From an uncultured bacterium (GTDB taxonomy: Bacteria > DRYD01), in contig CAKZQG010000037.1 of assembly GCA_937139605.1 (NCBI GenBank), positions 62,001-126,000 of the forward strand: a stretch of DNA of 64,000 nt, written 5' to 3'. This document shows positions 44,167 to 52,984 of the stretch, piece after piece (position 1 is the first letter of the stretch; every line of letters begins with the position of its first letter). A program made the translations under genes and the position numbers. Below the pieces are notes generated by a model that was given only the letters and a program-made list of their open reading frames with translations, was not told the origin of the DNA and did no database searches.

Positions 44167-45075
44167 TTATTTAGAAGTGTATAGTTCAGCTAATAGAGAA
44201 AATAAGTCAGCTATTTTTTCTATGATTTTATTAATAGTTTCTTGGTCTGCTCCGTTTTTTATTGCATCATATAATTCTTTTTCTGCTTCTTTTAACAATT
44301 TCCTAGCTCTACTGATGTTTTCATAATATGGTTTTTCATTTATATCTGATATCCCTCTTGATTTTAATTCATTTTTTAGTTCTTCTCTTATATCGGTATA
44401 ATCTTTTTTCTTTTTTTTCTTTAATTTATTCATAGCTGTTGCCATCATCCCTGCTGCTATTGAAGAAAATTGGTTTTCTTCCGCTTCTCCCTTAGGAACA
44501 TCTTTTAATCTATTATCATTAAAATCTTCCACCATTTTTTTGGCATCTTTTACTAATTTTACCAATTGTAATTTAACGAAAATTTCTGCGTTTTGGGGAT
44601 TCATTATTAATTGAGTATTTAATATTTTTTCTAAGTTTTCTATGGCTTTATTATCCGCATTTAGCCATGTCATCACAAACCGTTGGGTAGTATTCTCATC
44701 AGCTTTTAATTTATTCATTAATCCGAAATTAGAGTTAGGATTTAACATTGAAGAGAGCCAATCTTTTAAAACTCCTTTTAATGATTGTAATTCTTGCTTA
44801 TAAAGGGGAACATTTTCTTTTTGCTGAGTTTGAGTTTTATTTCTTAATAAATTAAGGTTTGATAGTTGAGATTTTCTTATTTGATCTTGTTTTAGTTGTT
44901 GCTCTTGTTGTTGGGCTTTAAGGTTTTCTTTTTCTAATTGCTCTTTTTTTTCTGCTTGCTGAGAAATTGTATCTTTAATTGTATTTTGGTTTTCGCTTTT
45001 TTTAGCAGTATCTTGAGTTTTTCCTGTAAATGAAGCTTGGGTTGTTTTTATTCTATTTATATTTGTACTATCCAT
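44167..45075 (-). CDS. Unknown Gln/Lys-rich helical protein, upstream partner of the kinase
   Basis: A 302-residue protein with no recognised family. Residues 1-100 are polar and probably disordered or coiled coil (many Gln, Lys, Asn, with SFTGKTQDTAKK near 15-26). Residues 105-210 contain amphipathic helices (LKGVLKDWLSSML, FVMTWLNADNKAIENLEKIL). A KKKKKK stretch near 220 precedes a helical end (SRARKLLKEAEKELYDAI). No signal peptide or membrane segment. GGGGTGAATT precedes ATG 45075. It forms a two-gene unit with the Ser/Thr kinase (28-base gap) and is divergent from nuoM, so it is a candidate substrate or regulator of that kinase. Confidence 0.6.
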   Translation of the reverse strand: MDSTNINRIKTTQASFTGKTQDTAKKSENQNTIKDTISQQAEKKEQLEKENLKAQQQEQQLKQDQIRKSQLSNLNLLRNKTQTQQKENVPLYKQELQSLKGVLKDWLSSMLNPNSNFGLMNKLKADENTTQRFVMTWLNADNKAIENLEKILNTQLIMNPQNAEIFVKLQLVKLVKDAKKMVEDFNDNRLKDVPKGEAEENQFSSIAAGMMATAMNKLKKKKKKDYTDIREELKNELKSRGISDINEKPYYENISRARKLLKEAEKELYDAIKNGADQETINKIIEKIADLFSLLAELYTSK

Positions 45076-45270
45076 AAATTAAATTCACCCCTATATATTA
45101 TTATATTTTTTATATTAAATTCCTAATAAAATGTTAATTTTTATTTAAAATTTTGTTAATTTTTAATTGATTTTTTTGTATTCATTTTTAGAAAGGACTG
45201 TTTAAGAATAAGAAGAATATTTTTAAAAAAAAAACATGTTTAAAAATTATAATTAATGGAGTGTTAAATT

Positions 45271-46791
45271 ATGACTCAAAATTTTTATTCTAATGCTATA
45301 ATATTATTAGTTTTACTTTATTTAATTTTACCATTAGTTTTATATTTTTTAAAAGAAAAGTATGTTAGATGTTATTCAATAATAATAGGTTCTTTGCTTG
45401 GGGCCTTTTCTATGTTTTTAGCTTTTTCTTTTTATTATAATCCTGATATAAATTTATTTACATTTAATTTAAATTTATTTGGTTTAGATTATAAGTTTAG
45501 GATAGATAATTTTAATTATTCTTTGATATTTTTAAATGGGTTAATAACTTTTGCTGTACCTTTAGCTACTCATATTAAAGAAAAACAAAAAGATTTTTAT
45601 GTTTTAACATTTTTAGTACTTTTAGGTACTACTGGATTATTTTTAACTCAAAATATGATATTATTTATATTATTTTATGAATTAGCTAGTGTTCCAATGT
45701 ATTTTTTAATAGCTAATTGGGGGAGTTTAGGAGTTACTCCTTTTAGGAAAGTTGAACCTAAATATGCTGCTATGAAGTTATTTTTATACCTTCAATTAGG
45801 GGGAGTATTAATAATGCTTGGTTTCTTTATATTACATTCTATGCTATTTCCTACAGATATTTTTACAGGTTGGAATTTTAGTGATTATGAAAGTATATTA
45901 AAATCAAAGGGATATCTAGTAGATACTAATTTATCAAAGGTTTTATTTATTTTATTTTTTATAGCGTTTGGGATAGAGGCTGCTTTAGTACCGTTTCATA
46001 CTTGGTTACCTGATGGGCACTCTGCTGCTCCTAGCTCTATAAGTATGATTTTAGCTGGAATATTGTTAAAAATGGGGACTTATGGGATCCTGAGAATTCC
46101 TTTTGTATTTTTTAATGAAGCTTTGAATACTTTAGGGTTGGTTTTTATATTTTGGGGATTGGTTAATATGTTTTGGGGAGCTTTTAATGCATATAGACAA
46201 ATAGATTTTAAATATTTAATAGCGTATTCTAGTATAAGTCATATGGGAGTAATTTTTATGGGGATTGGTGCTAATAATGATTTAGGGGTTAGTGCAGCTA
46301 TATTTCAGATGGTTTCTCACGGGTTGATATCTGCAACTATGTTTTCTATTGCTGGTTCATTTCAATATAGAACTGATACTAGGATATTGGATAATTATGG
46401 TGGTCTTTTAAGGGTTATGCCTTTTATTGGAGCTATTTTAGTTTTTGCTTCTATGGCTAATTTAGGGTTACCTGGGTTAAGTGGATTTGTTGCTGAACTA
46501 ATTGGGATTTCTGCTTCTTTAAAAGCTATCTCTTCTCTTAATTTAAAATTAGTTTTTATTATTTTTGCTTTAGCTGCTATTTTTATTACTACTGTTTATG
46601 TTATTAATCTACTTGAAAAGGTTCTGTATAGAAAAATAAATCCTAATTATTATGAAATAAAAGATGCTTATTGGGATGAAAAATTACATCTAACTATTTT
46701 AGCTTTATTTATTTTAATTTTAGGAGTATATCCACGCTTAATTACTGATTTATCTAATTTAACTAAAATAAAAGAAATAATAGGATTATGA
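45271..46791 (+). CDS. nuoM: NADH-quinone oxidoreductase subunit M
   Basis: Antiporter-like proton-pumping subunit of complex I, 506 residues, about 14 helices. Signatures: FYELASVPMYFLIANWG (Glu of the conserved TM5), FIAFGIEAALVPFHTWLPDGHSAAPSSISMILAGILLKMGTYG (given by its parts AALVPFHTWLPD and HSAAPSSISMILAG), and DFKYLIAYSSISHMGVIFMG. These identify NuoM over NuoL or NuoN. AATGGAGTG precedes the ATG. nuoN follows 44 bases later. nuoL, J and K are not in the window, so the pair is separated from nuoH-nuoI by about 10 kb. Confidence 0.96.
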   Translation: MTQNFYSNAIILLVLLYLILPLVLYFLKEKYVRCYSIIIGSLLGAFSMFLAFSFYYNPDINLFTFNLNLFGLDYKFRIDNFNYSLIFLNGLITFAVPLATHIKEKQKDFYVLTFLVLLGTTGLFLTQNMILFILFYELASVPMYFLIANWGSLGVTPFRKVEPKYAAMKLFLYLQLGGVLIMLGFFILHSMLFPTDIFTGWNFSDYESILKSKGYLVDTNLSKVLFILFFIAFGIEAALVPFHTWLPDGHSAAPSSISMILAGILLKMGTYGILRIPFVFFNEALNTLGLVFIFWGLVNMFWGAFNAYRQIDFKYLIAYSSISHMGVIFMGIGANNDLGVSAAIFQMVSHGLISATMFSIAGSFQYRTDTRILDNYGGLLRVMPFIGAILVFASMANLGLPGLSGFVAELIGISASLKAISSLNLKLVFIIFALAAIFITTVYVINLLEKVLYRKINPNYYEIKDAYWDEKLHLTILALFILILGVYPRLITDLSNLTKIKEIIGL

Positions 46792-46835
46792 AACTAAAAT
46801 TGTAGGAATAAAATTATAAGAAGGGGTTGTTTTTT

Positions 46836-48341
46836 ATGGAAATATTATTTAAATTATTCCCTGAAATTATATTAACTATATCAATTATTTTTAATATTTT
46901 AATAGTTTCAATTTCCAAGAAAACAAAGGAATTAAAGAATTCTTTTTTGTTAGTTTTTGTGTTTTCTATAGTATTTACCATTGCAGCTTTATTTTTACAA
47001 TTATATTTTATTATTAATCAAGGGGATGTTGGTAGTTTATCATTAATTATAAATAATATTGTTATTTATGATATAGGGAGTTTTGAAGTAATTAGTAAAA
47101 TAATGTTATCTATAATAGCTATTATTTTGACTTCTATTAGTTCTATTTATTTTAATTTAAATAAAGAAGAATATGAGCATAGGTATTTTAAGTTAGAATA
47201 TTTACCGTTGTTTTTAACTGTGTTATTAGGATCTTTTGTTTTGGTTAGTGCTTCTGATTTACTAACTTTTTTAATTGGTTTTGAATTGGTTGCTGTTCCT
47301 TCTTATTTTGTTATAGCTTTAGACAATAAAAATAAAATCGCTTTAGAAGGTAGTATTAAATATTTTTTAATTGGTTCTATTTCTACTATTAGTATCATTT
47401 TTGGAATTTTAATATTTTATATTTTTAATGAAGGTTTTTTATATCATGTTAATTTTTCTAATTTAAATTTAGTTTCATTAAAGTTAGCGTTTTTGTTTAT
47501 TTTGATTGGTATTATATTGAAGTTAGGGGTATTTCCATTTTCTTTTTGGATTCAGGATGCTTATTATGCTTCAAGAACTCCATATTTGCTTCTTATTTCT
47601 ACTTTACCTAAGTATTCTGTTACTTTAGCTTTAGTTAAGATTTTATCTTATATACAGGATGGGTATTTTAAAGTTTTAATAAGTGTTTTAGCGGTTTTAT
47701 CTATGGTAATCTCTGTATTTTGGGCTTTAAATGAAAACGATATTAAAAAAATTATTGCTTATTCTACCATATTTAATATGGGGTTTGTTTTGATTCCATT
47801 TACTGGATTTTCTTTTAATATCCAAGATAAAATTTATATTTTATCTTTAGTTAATTTTTATGTTTTTCAGTATGTTTTATCAGCTATTTTGATCTTGGGA
47901 GTTTTATTATATTTAGAAGAGAAATATGATACTACTGATATTATAAAATTAAGGGGGGCTTTAAATAATAATAAAGTTTTAGCATTTTTGTTGGTTTTAG
48001 GACTGCTTTCCACTGCAGGCTTGCCTCCTACTATAGGATTTATTGCTAAATTTTTAGTTTTAGCTTTTTCTTATAAATTTAATCCTATTTTAGTTTTAAT
48101 TGCTATTATATTTTCTGTTGCTTCACTATATTATTATTATAGAATAGCAAAGGAATTATATGTTGAAAAATCTTTTAACTTTAATAATGATTTATCTTCT
48201 TTAGATTTTTCTTTAGGTAGTTCTTTTTTATATTATGCTTCGCTTTTTAGTGTATCTATTTTATTGATAATTTTAGGATTTATTCCTTATTTCATTACTA
48301 ATACATTTTATTTAATTTCTATTACTCTTACTAACTTTTAA
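46836..48341 (+). CDS. nuoN: NADH-quinone oxidoreductase subunit N
   Basis: Second antiporter-like complex I subunit, 501 residues with about 14 helices. FLIGFELVAVPSYFVIAL (TM5 Glu) and GSIKYFLIGSISTI fit NuoN (ExxxKYFlxgs). GVFPFSFWIQDAYYASRTP is the NuoN variant of 'vPFH.W.pDvyeGaPtp', and IIAYSTIFNMGFVL plus GLPPTIGFIAKFLVL are typical. Note that PFSFW replaces the usual PFHxW. ATG 46836 is chosen over TTG 46827 because AAGGGG (46821-46826) is correctly spaced from the ATG. It converges with the CHAP gene at 48350. Confidence 0.93.
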   Translation: MEILFKLFPEIILTISIIFNILIVSISKKTKELKNSFLLVFVFSIVFTIAALFLQLYFIINQGDVGSLSLIINNIVIYDIGSFEVISKIMLSIIAIILTSISSIYFNLNKEEYEHRYFKLEYLPLFLTVLLGSFVLVSASDLLTFLIGFELVAVPSYFVIALDNKNKIALEGSIKYFLIGSISTISIIFGILIFYIFNEGFLYHVNFSNLNLVSLKLAFLFILIGIILKLGVFPFSFWIQDAYYASRTPYLLLISTLPKYSVTLALVKILSYIQDGYFKVLISVLAVLSMVISVFWALNENDIKKIIAYSTIFNMGFVLIPFTGFSFNIQDKIYILSLVNFYVFQYVLSAILILGVLLYLEEKYDTTDIIKLRGALNNNKVLAFLLVLGLLSTAGLPPTIGFIAKFLVLAFSYKFNPILVLIAIIFSVASLYYYYRIAKELYVEKSFNFNNDLSSLDFSLGSSFLYYASLFSVSILLIILGFIPYFITNTFYLISITLTNF

Positions 48342-48349
48342 GTTTATTA

Positions 48350-49411
48350 TTAAGATAACTTAGGAGTTGCAAATCCTTCGGGGTTTCCTAGTTTTGTTTG
48401 TAATTCACTTAGCGGTACTTTATGTAATCCATTAAATCCGTTCCAACCTGTTGTTATTATCATTGGTTCTCCTTTTTCATTTCTTTCACCTGTGTATATT
48501 GCAATGTGTCCGTATTGGCCGTTACCCCAGTATAAATAAGATCCAGGTGGCATATTATCCCAGTCTGTTCTTAATCTTCCTTGTTCTTTTATTATTTGTA
48601 ATGATTCTTTAGCACTTGGAGCTCTTAAAGCACTATCTTTGTATTCAGCCATATTATTAACAAATCCTAGACACCACATATCCCATTGGCTACCATCTTT
48701 TGCTGTTTTCCCATTATTGGGGTTTCTATATTTTTCGGGATTATTTAGTGCATCGTTTGCTCTATCTAAAAATCTTTGGATTTTTTCTCGTTCTTCTGGA
48801 GGATATGCATTCAAGTCTATTTTATTACCGGAATTTACTGGTGTTGTGTTGGAAGTGGAAGGGGAATTATTAGAAGCTGTTGTTATGTTAGAAGTGGAAG
48901 GGGAATTACTAGAGGCTGGTGTTATGTTAGAAGTGGAAGGAGAATTATTAGAAGCTGGTGTTGCGCTAGAATTTGAAGGGGTGCTGTTGGAAGCAGAGGG
49001 GATATAAGATTTATCAGAACGAGTATTAGGATTTATTGGGGCTATGTTATTAGAAGGGGTCGTTATTTGGGGATTACCAAAGTTTCCACTTGGATATGAA
49101 TTATCTGAAGGGGAAAATGTATTTCCATTTGGATTTATTGAATTTAGATATTGTAAAAGTAATAGTAGTAGCTTTGATAATTCATCTTGGGAGAAATTAT
49201 TAAAGGAATTTCCTTGATTGGTATTATTATTAATTTGATTAATGTTATTTAGGTATTGTTTTATTAATAAATCAATTAATTTATTGATATTATTGATATT
49301 TATATTAGAATTATCTATAGGCTTTTCCCAGGTTAAATTTGAGTTTGTTTGAAGATGTGGAGAATATATCTGATTAAAATAAATGTTATTAATTGCATTT
49401 ATATTATTCAT
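48350..49411 (-). CDS. CHAP-domain (peptidoglycan hydrolase-like) protein with tandem Ser/Thr/Pro repeats
   Basis: A 353-residue protein. The Asn-rich N-terminus (MNNINAINNIYFNQI) has no hydrophobic signal peptide. An Asn/Ser/Pro/Thr-rich middle region (about 100-205) includes three 13-residue repeats ending SPSTSN. The C-terminal domain (about 210-353) looks like a CHAP amidase/peptidase: Cys in DMWCLGFVNNMA, then PGSYLYWGNG and His in YGHIAIYTGE, as in the CHAP Cys-His pair. ATG 49411 follows AAGGGGGG with 8-base spacing, so it is preferred over GTG 49420. Likely exported by a route other than Sec, or acting on lysis; the role is inferred from the fold only. Confidence 0.78.
   Translation of the reverse strand: MNNINAINNIYFNQIYSPHLQTNSNLTWEKPIDNSNININNINKLIDLLIKQYLNNINQINNNTNQGNSFNNFSQDELSKLLLLLLQYLNSINPNGNTFSPSDNSYPSGNFGNPQITTPSNNIAPINPNTRSDKSYIPSASNSTPSNSSATPASNNSPSTSNITPASSNSPSTSNITTASNNSPSTSNTTPVNSGNKIDLNAYPPEEREKIQRFLDRANDALNNPEKYRNPNNGKTAKDGSQWDMWCLGFVNNMAEYKDSALRAPSAKESLQIIKEQGRLRTDWDNMPPGSYLYWGNGQYGHIAIYTGERNEKGEPMIITTGWNGFNGLHKVPLSELQTKLGNPEGFATPKLS
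48852..48968 (-). repeat. Three 39-bp coding repeats in the CHAP protein gene
   Basis: On the plus strand, units starting GAAGTGGAAG recur at 48852, 48891 and 48930, with a degenerate fourth at 48969 (GAATTTGAAG). The exact 39-base period encodes 13 residues (such as TPASNNSPSTSNI). Copies differ at a few bases. The multiple of three keeps the frame whatever the copy number. Such surface-linker repeats often vary between strains. Confidence 0.9.
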
Positions 49412-49588
49412 ACTTAACACCCCCCTTGTATTTAATTTATGTTTTATTAGTTTAAAATCTTTTGTAAATATTTTGAATAAAAAGGAAATTTTGTTAAAAT
49501 TTTTTAATATTTTTTTATTAAATTATTTAAATAAAAAGGTTTTTAAAGATTTCTATAAAATATTATTAATGTAAGGTTTAGTGTTGGT

Positions 49589-49618
49589 AATTTAAGTAAA
49601 TTTAAGTAAATTTAAGGA
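49589..49618 (+). repeat. 10-bp direct repeats ahead of the response regulator
   Basis: AATTTAAGTA-type units recur three times at exactly 10-base spacing, and the last merges into the ribosome site AAGGAGGAGG of the next gene. Repeats in phase with one DNA turn can be a binding site for a regulator, but here they overlap the 5' untranslated region, so an RNA or slippage origin is equally possible. Confidence 0.6.
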
Positions 49619-49627
49619 GGAGGTTTT

Positions 49628-50032
49628 ATGACTAAAATAGGAAAAGGAGAGAAAATATTAATAGTGGATGATGAAGAGAATTTGGTTGATTTGATATCTA
49701 ATATATTAAAGCATGAGGGGTTTGTAACAGTTAGTGCATATAATGGTAAAGATGGCTTGGAAAAAGCAAAGCAGGAAAAACCACATATAATAATTCTTGA
49801 TATAATGATGCCTCAGATGGATGGATTTGAAGTATTAAAAAATTTAAAAGAAGATGATGAAACTAAGGATATCCCTGTTATAATGCTAACTGCAAAAACT
49901 GAAGATAGTGCTGTTATAGAAAGCTGGAGAAAAGGTGCTGAATTCTATATCCCTAAACCATTCGAAATTGAAGAAATATTACACGTAATAGAATTAATTA
50001 TTAAAAATAAATATGCTAACACTAATCAATAA
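49628..50032 (+). CDS. Single-domain response regulator (CheY-like receiver)
   Basis: A 134-residue stand-alone receiver domain. The acidic pocket is Asp14 and Asp15 (LIVDDEEN), the phosphorylation site is Asp58 (IIILDIMMPQMDG), and the switch Thr (IMLTAKT) and Lys (YIPKPFE) are present. There is no output domain. No histidine kinase is adjacent. Single-domain regulators signal by protein contact, for example to motors, phosphorelays or the GGDEF protein at 52981, but no partner is shown by context. Very strong ribosome site (AAGGAGGAGG). Confidence 0.95.
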   Translation: MTKIGKGEKILIVDDEENLVDLISNILKHEGFVTVSAYNGKDGLEKAKQEKPHIIILDIMMPQMDGFEVLKNLKEDDETKDIPVIMLTAKTEDSAVIESWRKGAEFYIPKPFEIEEILHVIELIIKNKYANTNQ

Positions 50033-50126
50033 AATTATTTTTTTATGTTTAAAAATTATTTTTTAGTAAAATTATTGTTGTATTATTTTTGATAAGAAAG
50101 TTTTTAGAAAATAGAAATTTAGTTAT

Positions 50127-50215
50127 TTACCTACAAATAACTGTGGGTAGTGAATTTTAGTAATTATTGGTAAAGGTGGGATAAAGTGTAAGATCTAATA
50201 AAATCGCCATTTTAC
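50127..50215 (+). promoter_or_regulatory. Possible structured leader before xerC
   Basis: In the 212-base gap before the recombinase gene, TTACC near 50127-50131 can pair with GGTAG at 50146-50150. GTAAAGGTGG (50170-50179) can pair with CCATTTTAC (50207-50215), nine pairs with one bulged base, around a 27-base loop. The second stem ends 29 bases before the xerC start. G/C bases are concentrated here compared with the flanks. This is weak, by-eye evidence without a second example. Confidence 0.3.
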
Positions 50216-50244
50216 AGGTAGAATTTTTTAAATTGAGGTAGTTC

Positions 50245-51189
50245 ATGTTGATGAATGTTAAAATAGATGTTATTGAAGATTTTAAATATTATCTAATTTC
50301 AAAAGGCTTAAGTACGAGAACTATTAAAGAATATGTCTTAGATATTTTAAAATTTAATAAATTCATAGAAAATCAAAATTTAGATCTTAATAGTTTATTA
50401 AAATTACCTGAAGATAATATATTAAAAATAATTCAAAAATATATATCTATATTAAAATTAGAAAAAGAGCAAAGCAATAGAGGAATAAATAGGAAATTAT
50501 CTGCTATTAAAAAATTCTTTTTATTTGCTTTTAAAGGTAAATTAACTAATAGTAATATAAGTAATTTAATAGAGATGCTTAAAACTCCAAAATCTTTACC
50601 TAAAGCTATTAATATTACTGATTTAAAACAATTTATTTCTAATGTAGATTTAATTACTGATGGTAATAAAAAACTTAGTACTTTTAAAAAGAATTTTTTA
50701 AAAATACGAAATAAATTAATTATTAATTTTTTGTTCTTTACTGGTGTTAGAATATCTGAATTAGTTAATATTAAAATTAATGAAATTGATTTTGAAAATA
50801 ATACTATTAAAGTTTTGGGTAAAGGTAATAAAGAGAGAATTGTTATATTCTCTAAAGAATTAAAAAATTTAATAAATGAATATCTAGATATAAGAAAGGA
50901 TTTTGTAGATAAAAATAATAATTATTTATTTATAAGTTTAAGAAAGAAAAAGATAACTTCTAGGATGATACAAATATTATTTAAAAAATTATCTAAATTA
51001 GTATTAAAAAGTTTTAGTATAACTCCGCATGTATTAAGACATACATTTGCTACAGTTATGTTAAATAATGGTGCTGATATAGTTACTATAAAAGAATTAT
51101 TAGGGCATTCTAGTTTAAGTACTACTCAAATTTATACAAAAGTTTCTATAGAACATTTAAAAGAAAATTACAAATTGGATAATGTATAA
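50245..51189 (+). CDS. Tyrosine recombinase XerC/XerD family
   Basis: A 314-residue integrase-fold recombinase. The N-terminal SAM-like domain (about 5-105) begins VIEDFKYYLISKGLS. The catalytic domain carries Arg169 (TGVRISEL), Lys in GKGNKER, His262 and Arg265 (HVLRHTFA), His288 (LGHSS) and nucleophile Tyr297 (TQIYTKV), the full R-K-H-R-H-Y set. Size and arrangement match chromosomal XerC/D that resolve chromosome dimers at dif. No attachment site or mobile-element genes are adjacent, so a housekeeping role is more likely than a phage integrase. The two paralogues cannot be told apart here. Confidence 0.92.
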   Translation: MLMNVKIDVIEDFKYYLISKGLSTRTIKEYVLDILKFNKFIENQNLDLNSLLKLPEDNILKIIQKYISILKLEKEQSNRGINRKLSAIKKFFLFAFKGKLTNSNISNLIEMLKTPKSLPKAINITDLKQFISNVDLITDGNKKLSTFKKNFLKIRNKLIINFLFFTGVRISELVNIKINEIDFENNTIKVLGKGNKERIVIFSKELKNLINEYLDIRKDFVDKNNNYLFISLRKKKITSRMIQILFKKLSKLVLKSFSITPHVLRHTFATVMLNNGADIVTIKELLGHSSLSTTQIYTKVSIEHLKENYKLDNV

Positions 51190-51224
51190 TTATAGTGTTT
51201 TTATAATAGGGGGTAGTTTTTATA

Positions 51225-52984
51225 ATGTTATTAGTTAATTATATAAGTTTATATAGGAAATATCGACCATTAAAATTTAGTGAAGTTATTGGCCAAGATA
51301 TTAGTATAAGAATATTAACTAATTCTATAGTAAGGGGAGAGATATTTCATGCTTATATATTCAATGGAACAAGGGGAACTGGGAAAACAACAGTAGCGAG
51401 GATTTTAGCTAGGGCTTTAAATTGTTTAAACTTAAATGGATTTGAGCCGTGTAATGAATGTTATAATTGTAAAGCTATAATGAATTCTTCATTTCCTGAT
51501 GTTATTGAGATAGATGCCGCTTCTAATAGGGGGATAAATGAAATAAGGGAAATAAGGGATAATGTTAAGCTTTCTCCTTTAAAAGGTAGATATAAAGTTT
51601 ATATTATAGATGAAGTACATATGCTAACAATAGAGGCTTTCAATGCGTTATTAAAGACTCTGGAGGAGCCTCCTAAAAATGTTGTTTTTATTTTAGCTAC
51701 TACTGATATTCATAAAGTCCCTATTACTATTTTATCAAGATGCCAGCAAATAGAATTTAAAAGAGTAGATTATATCTTAATTTTTAATCATTTAAAAAAT
51801 ATTTGCCAAAAAGAAAATATAATTATAGATGATGATGCTTTAATTTATATAGCTAAATTAGCTAAAGGCTCTGTTAGAGATTCTATTAGCATTTTAGAAC
51901 AAATTAAGAATATTTCTGAGCATATTACTTTAAATGATATTTTTAAAGTATTTTCAATTTATTCTTTTGAATTAATTAAAAATTATATTTATTATGTTTT
52001 ACTAAGTGATTTTAAAGAAGTTGTTAATATAATTAACCTAATAAGACTTAATGCTGTCAATATTTATAATTTTTTATATAACTTAAATATGGAATTAAAG
52101 GAAATTATTTATTATTATTTTAATCCTGATATTATTCAAGAAAACTTAACTCAAGAACAAATCAAATTTTATAAGTTTATAATAAATAATTTTGATATAA
52201 AATTAGTTTATGAGTTATTAAAAAGTTTAAATTCGGTATTAAATTTTTATAAAAATGAAAATGATTATTATCTTTTTGAGATTCAAACAATATCTTTTAT
52301 TTTTAGTTTAAATAAGTATCTAAAAGATTCTAAAGATAAAATAGAAAATATTAAAGCAGAAAATATTAAGGAAATAGATAAAAATGTAATTAATTTAAAG
52401 GTAAGTGATGAAATAAGACAATCTCAAGAATTAATTAAAATTCAAGAAACAATTAATTTTAATGAAAAAATTAAATCCCAGGAATTAAATAAAGATGATT
52501 ATAAAAATGATAATGAAGTTAATATAGATAATGATGAAAATAAAAACAATGAAGAAAAAGCTAAAATAGAAATAGATATAAAGAATAATATATTAAACTT
52601 AATATCTGACAAGCATCTTTATAATGCAATCAAAGCTGCTGATAAAGTTATTCTTAATAATGATACTTTAATTTTTTATTATGATAGTTCTAAAAAAATT
52701 AACCAAACTTATAAATATTTAATAAAAATTTCCAAAGAAAAGATAAGAAACTATCTTAGAAGTAAATATAATATTAATGATATAATTTTTGAAGAAGAAA
52801 TTAAAAAAAAAACTTTAATATAGATAATCAAGAATTTATAAAAGAAGAAATATTTTCTAAAGAATCTTTAGGAAATGAATTTAATAGTGATATTCTTAAA
52901 AGTGATATTATGGATAAAAAAAAGTTATTTATAAAGGATTTTGATAGTTTTGTAGAATTTGTAAGAAGGGAGTTAGAGTTATGA
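51225..52984 (+). CDS. dnaX: DNA polymerase III subunit gamma/tau with A10 slippage site
   Basis: Clamp-loader ATPase. LYRKYRPLKFSEVIGQD opens domain I. Walker A is NGTRGTGKTT, the zinc module is CNECYNCKAI, Walker B region is IIDEVHMLTIEAFNALLKTLEEPP (cited in part), and sensor/SRC is ILSRCQQIEF. In the zero frame it ends at a TAG (52821-52823) after 532 codons. A -1 shift on the A10 tract at 52803-52812 opens a further 57 codons that end at TGA 52982-52984, overlapping the next ATG (ATGA). The extension ends with FVEFVRREL and is charged and helical. The short form may be gamma and the long form tau. Thermus dnaX uses an A9 slip in the same way. Confidence 0.93.
52803..52812 (+). other. A10 slippage site in dnaX
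   Basis: Ten consecutive A read as three Lys codons plus the first base of ACT. The zero frame stops nine bases after the run, while the -1 frame continues for 57 codons, with codon use like the rest of the gene, to an ATGA overlap with the downstream gene. Such tracts allow transcript slippage or ribosomal frameshifting. Confidence 0.8.

Noticed and set aside
48639-49007. Plus-strand frames of 66 and 122 codons over the CHAP gene
   Set aside because: Repetitive E-V-E-G-E-L-L-E-A pattern is simply the 39-bp repeat read backwards; no start signal, and the minus-strand gene has a clear fold.
50245-51189. Tyrosine recombinase as a phage or island integrase
   Set aside because: No tRNA, attachment repeats, excisionase or phage genes nearby; flanked by housekeeping genes. 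Chromosomal XerC/D is more likely.
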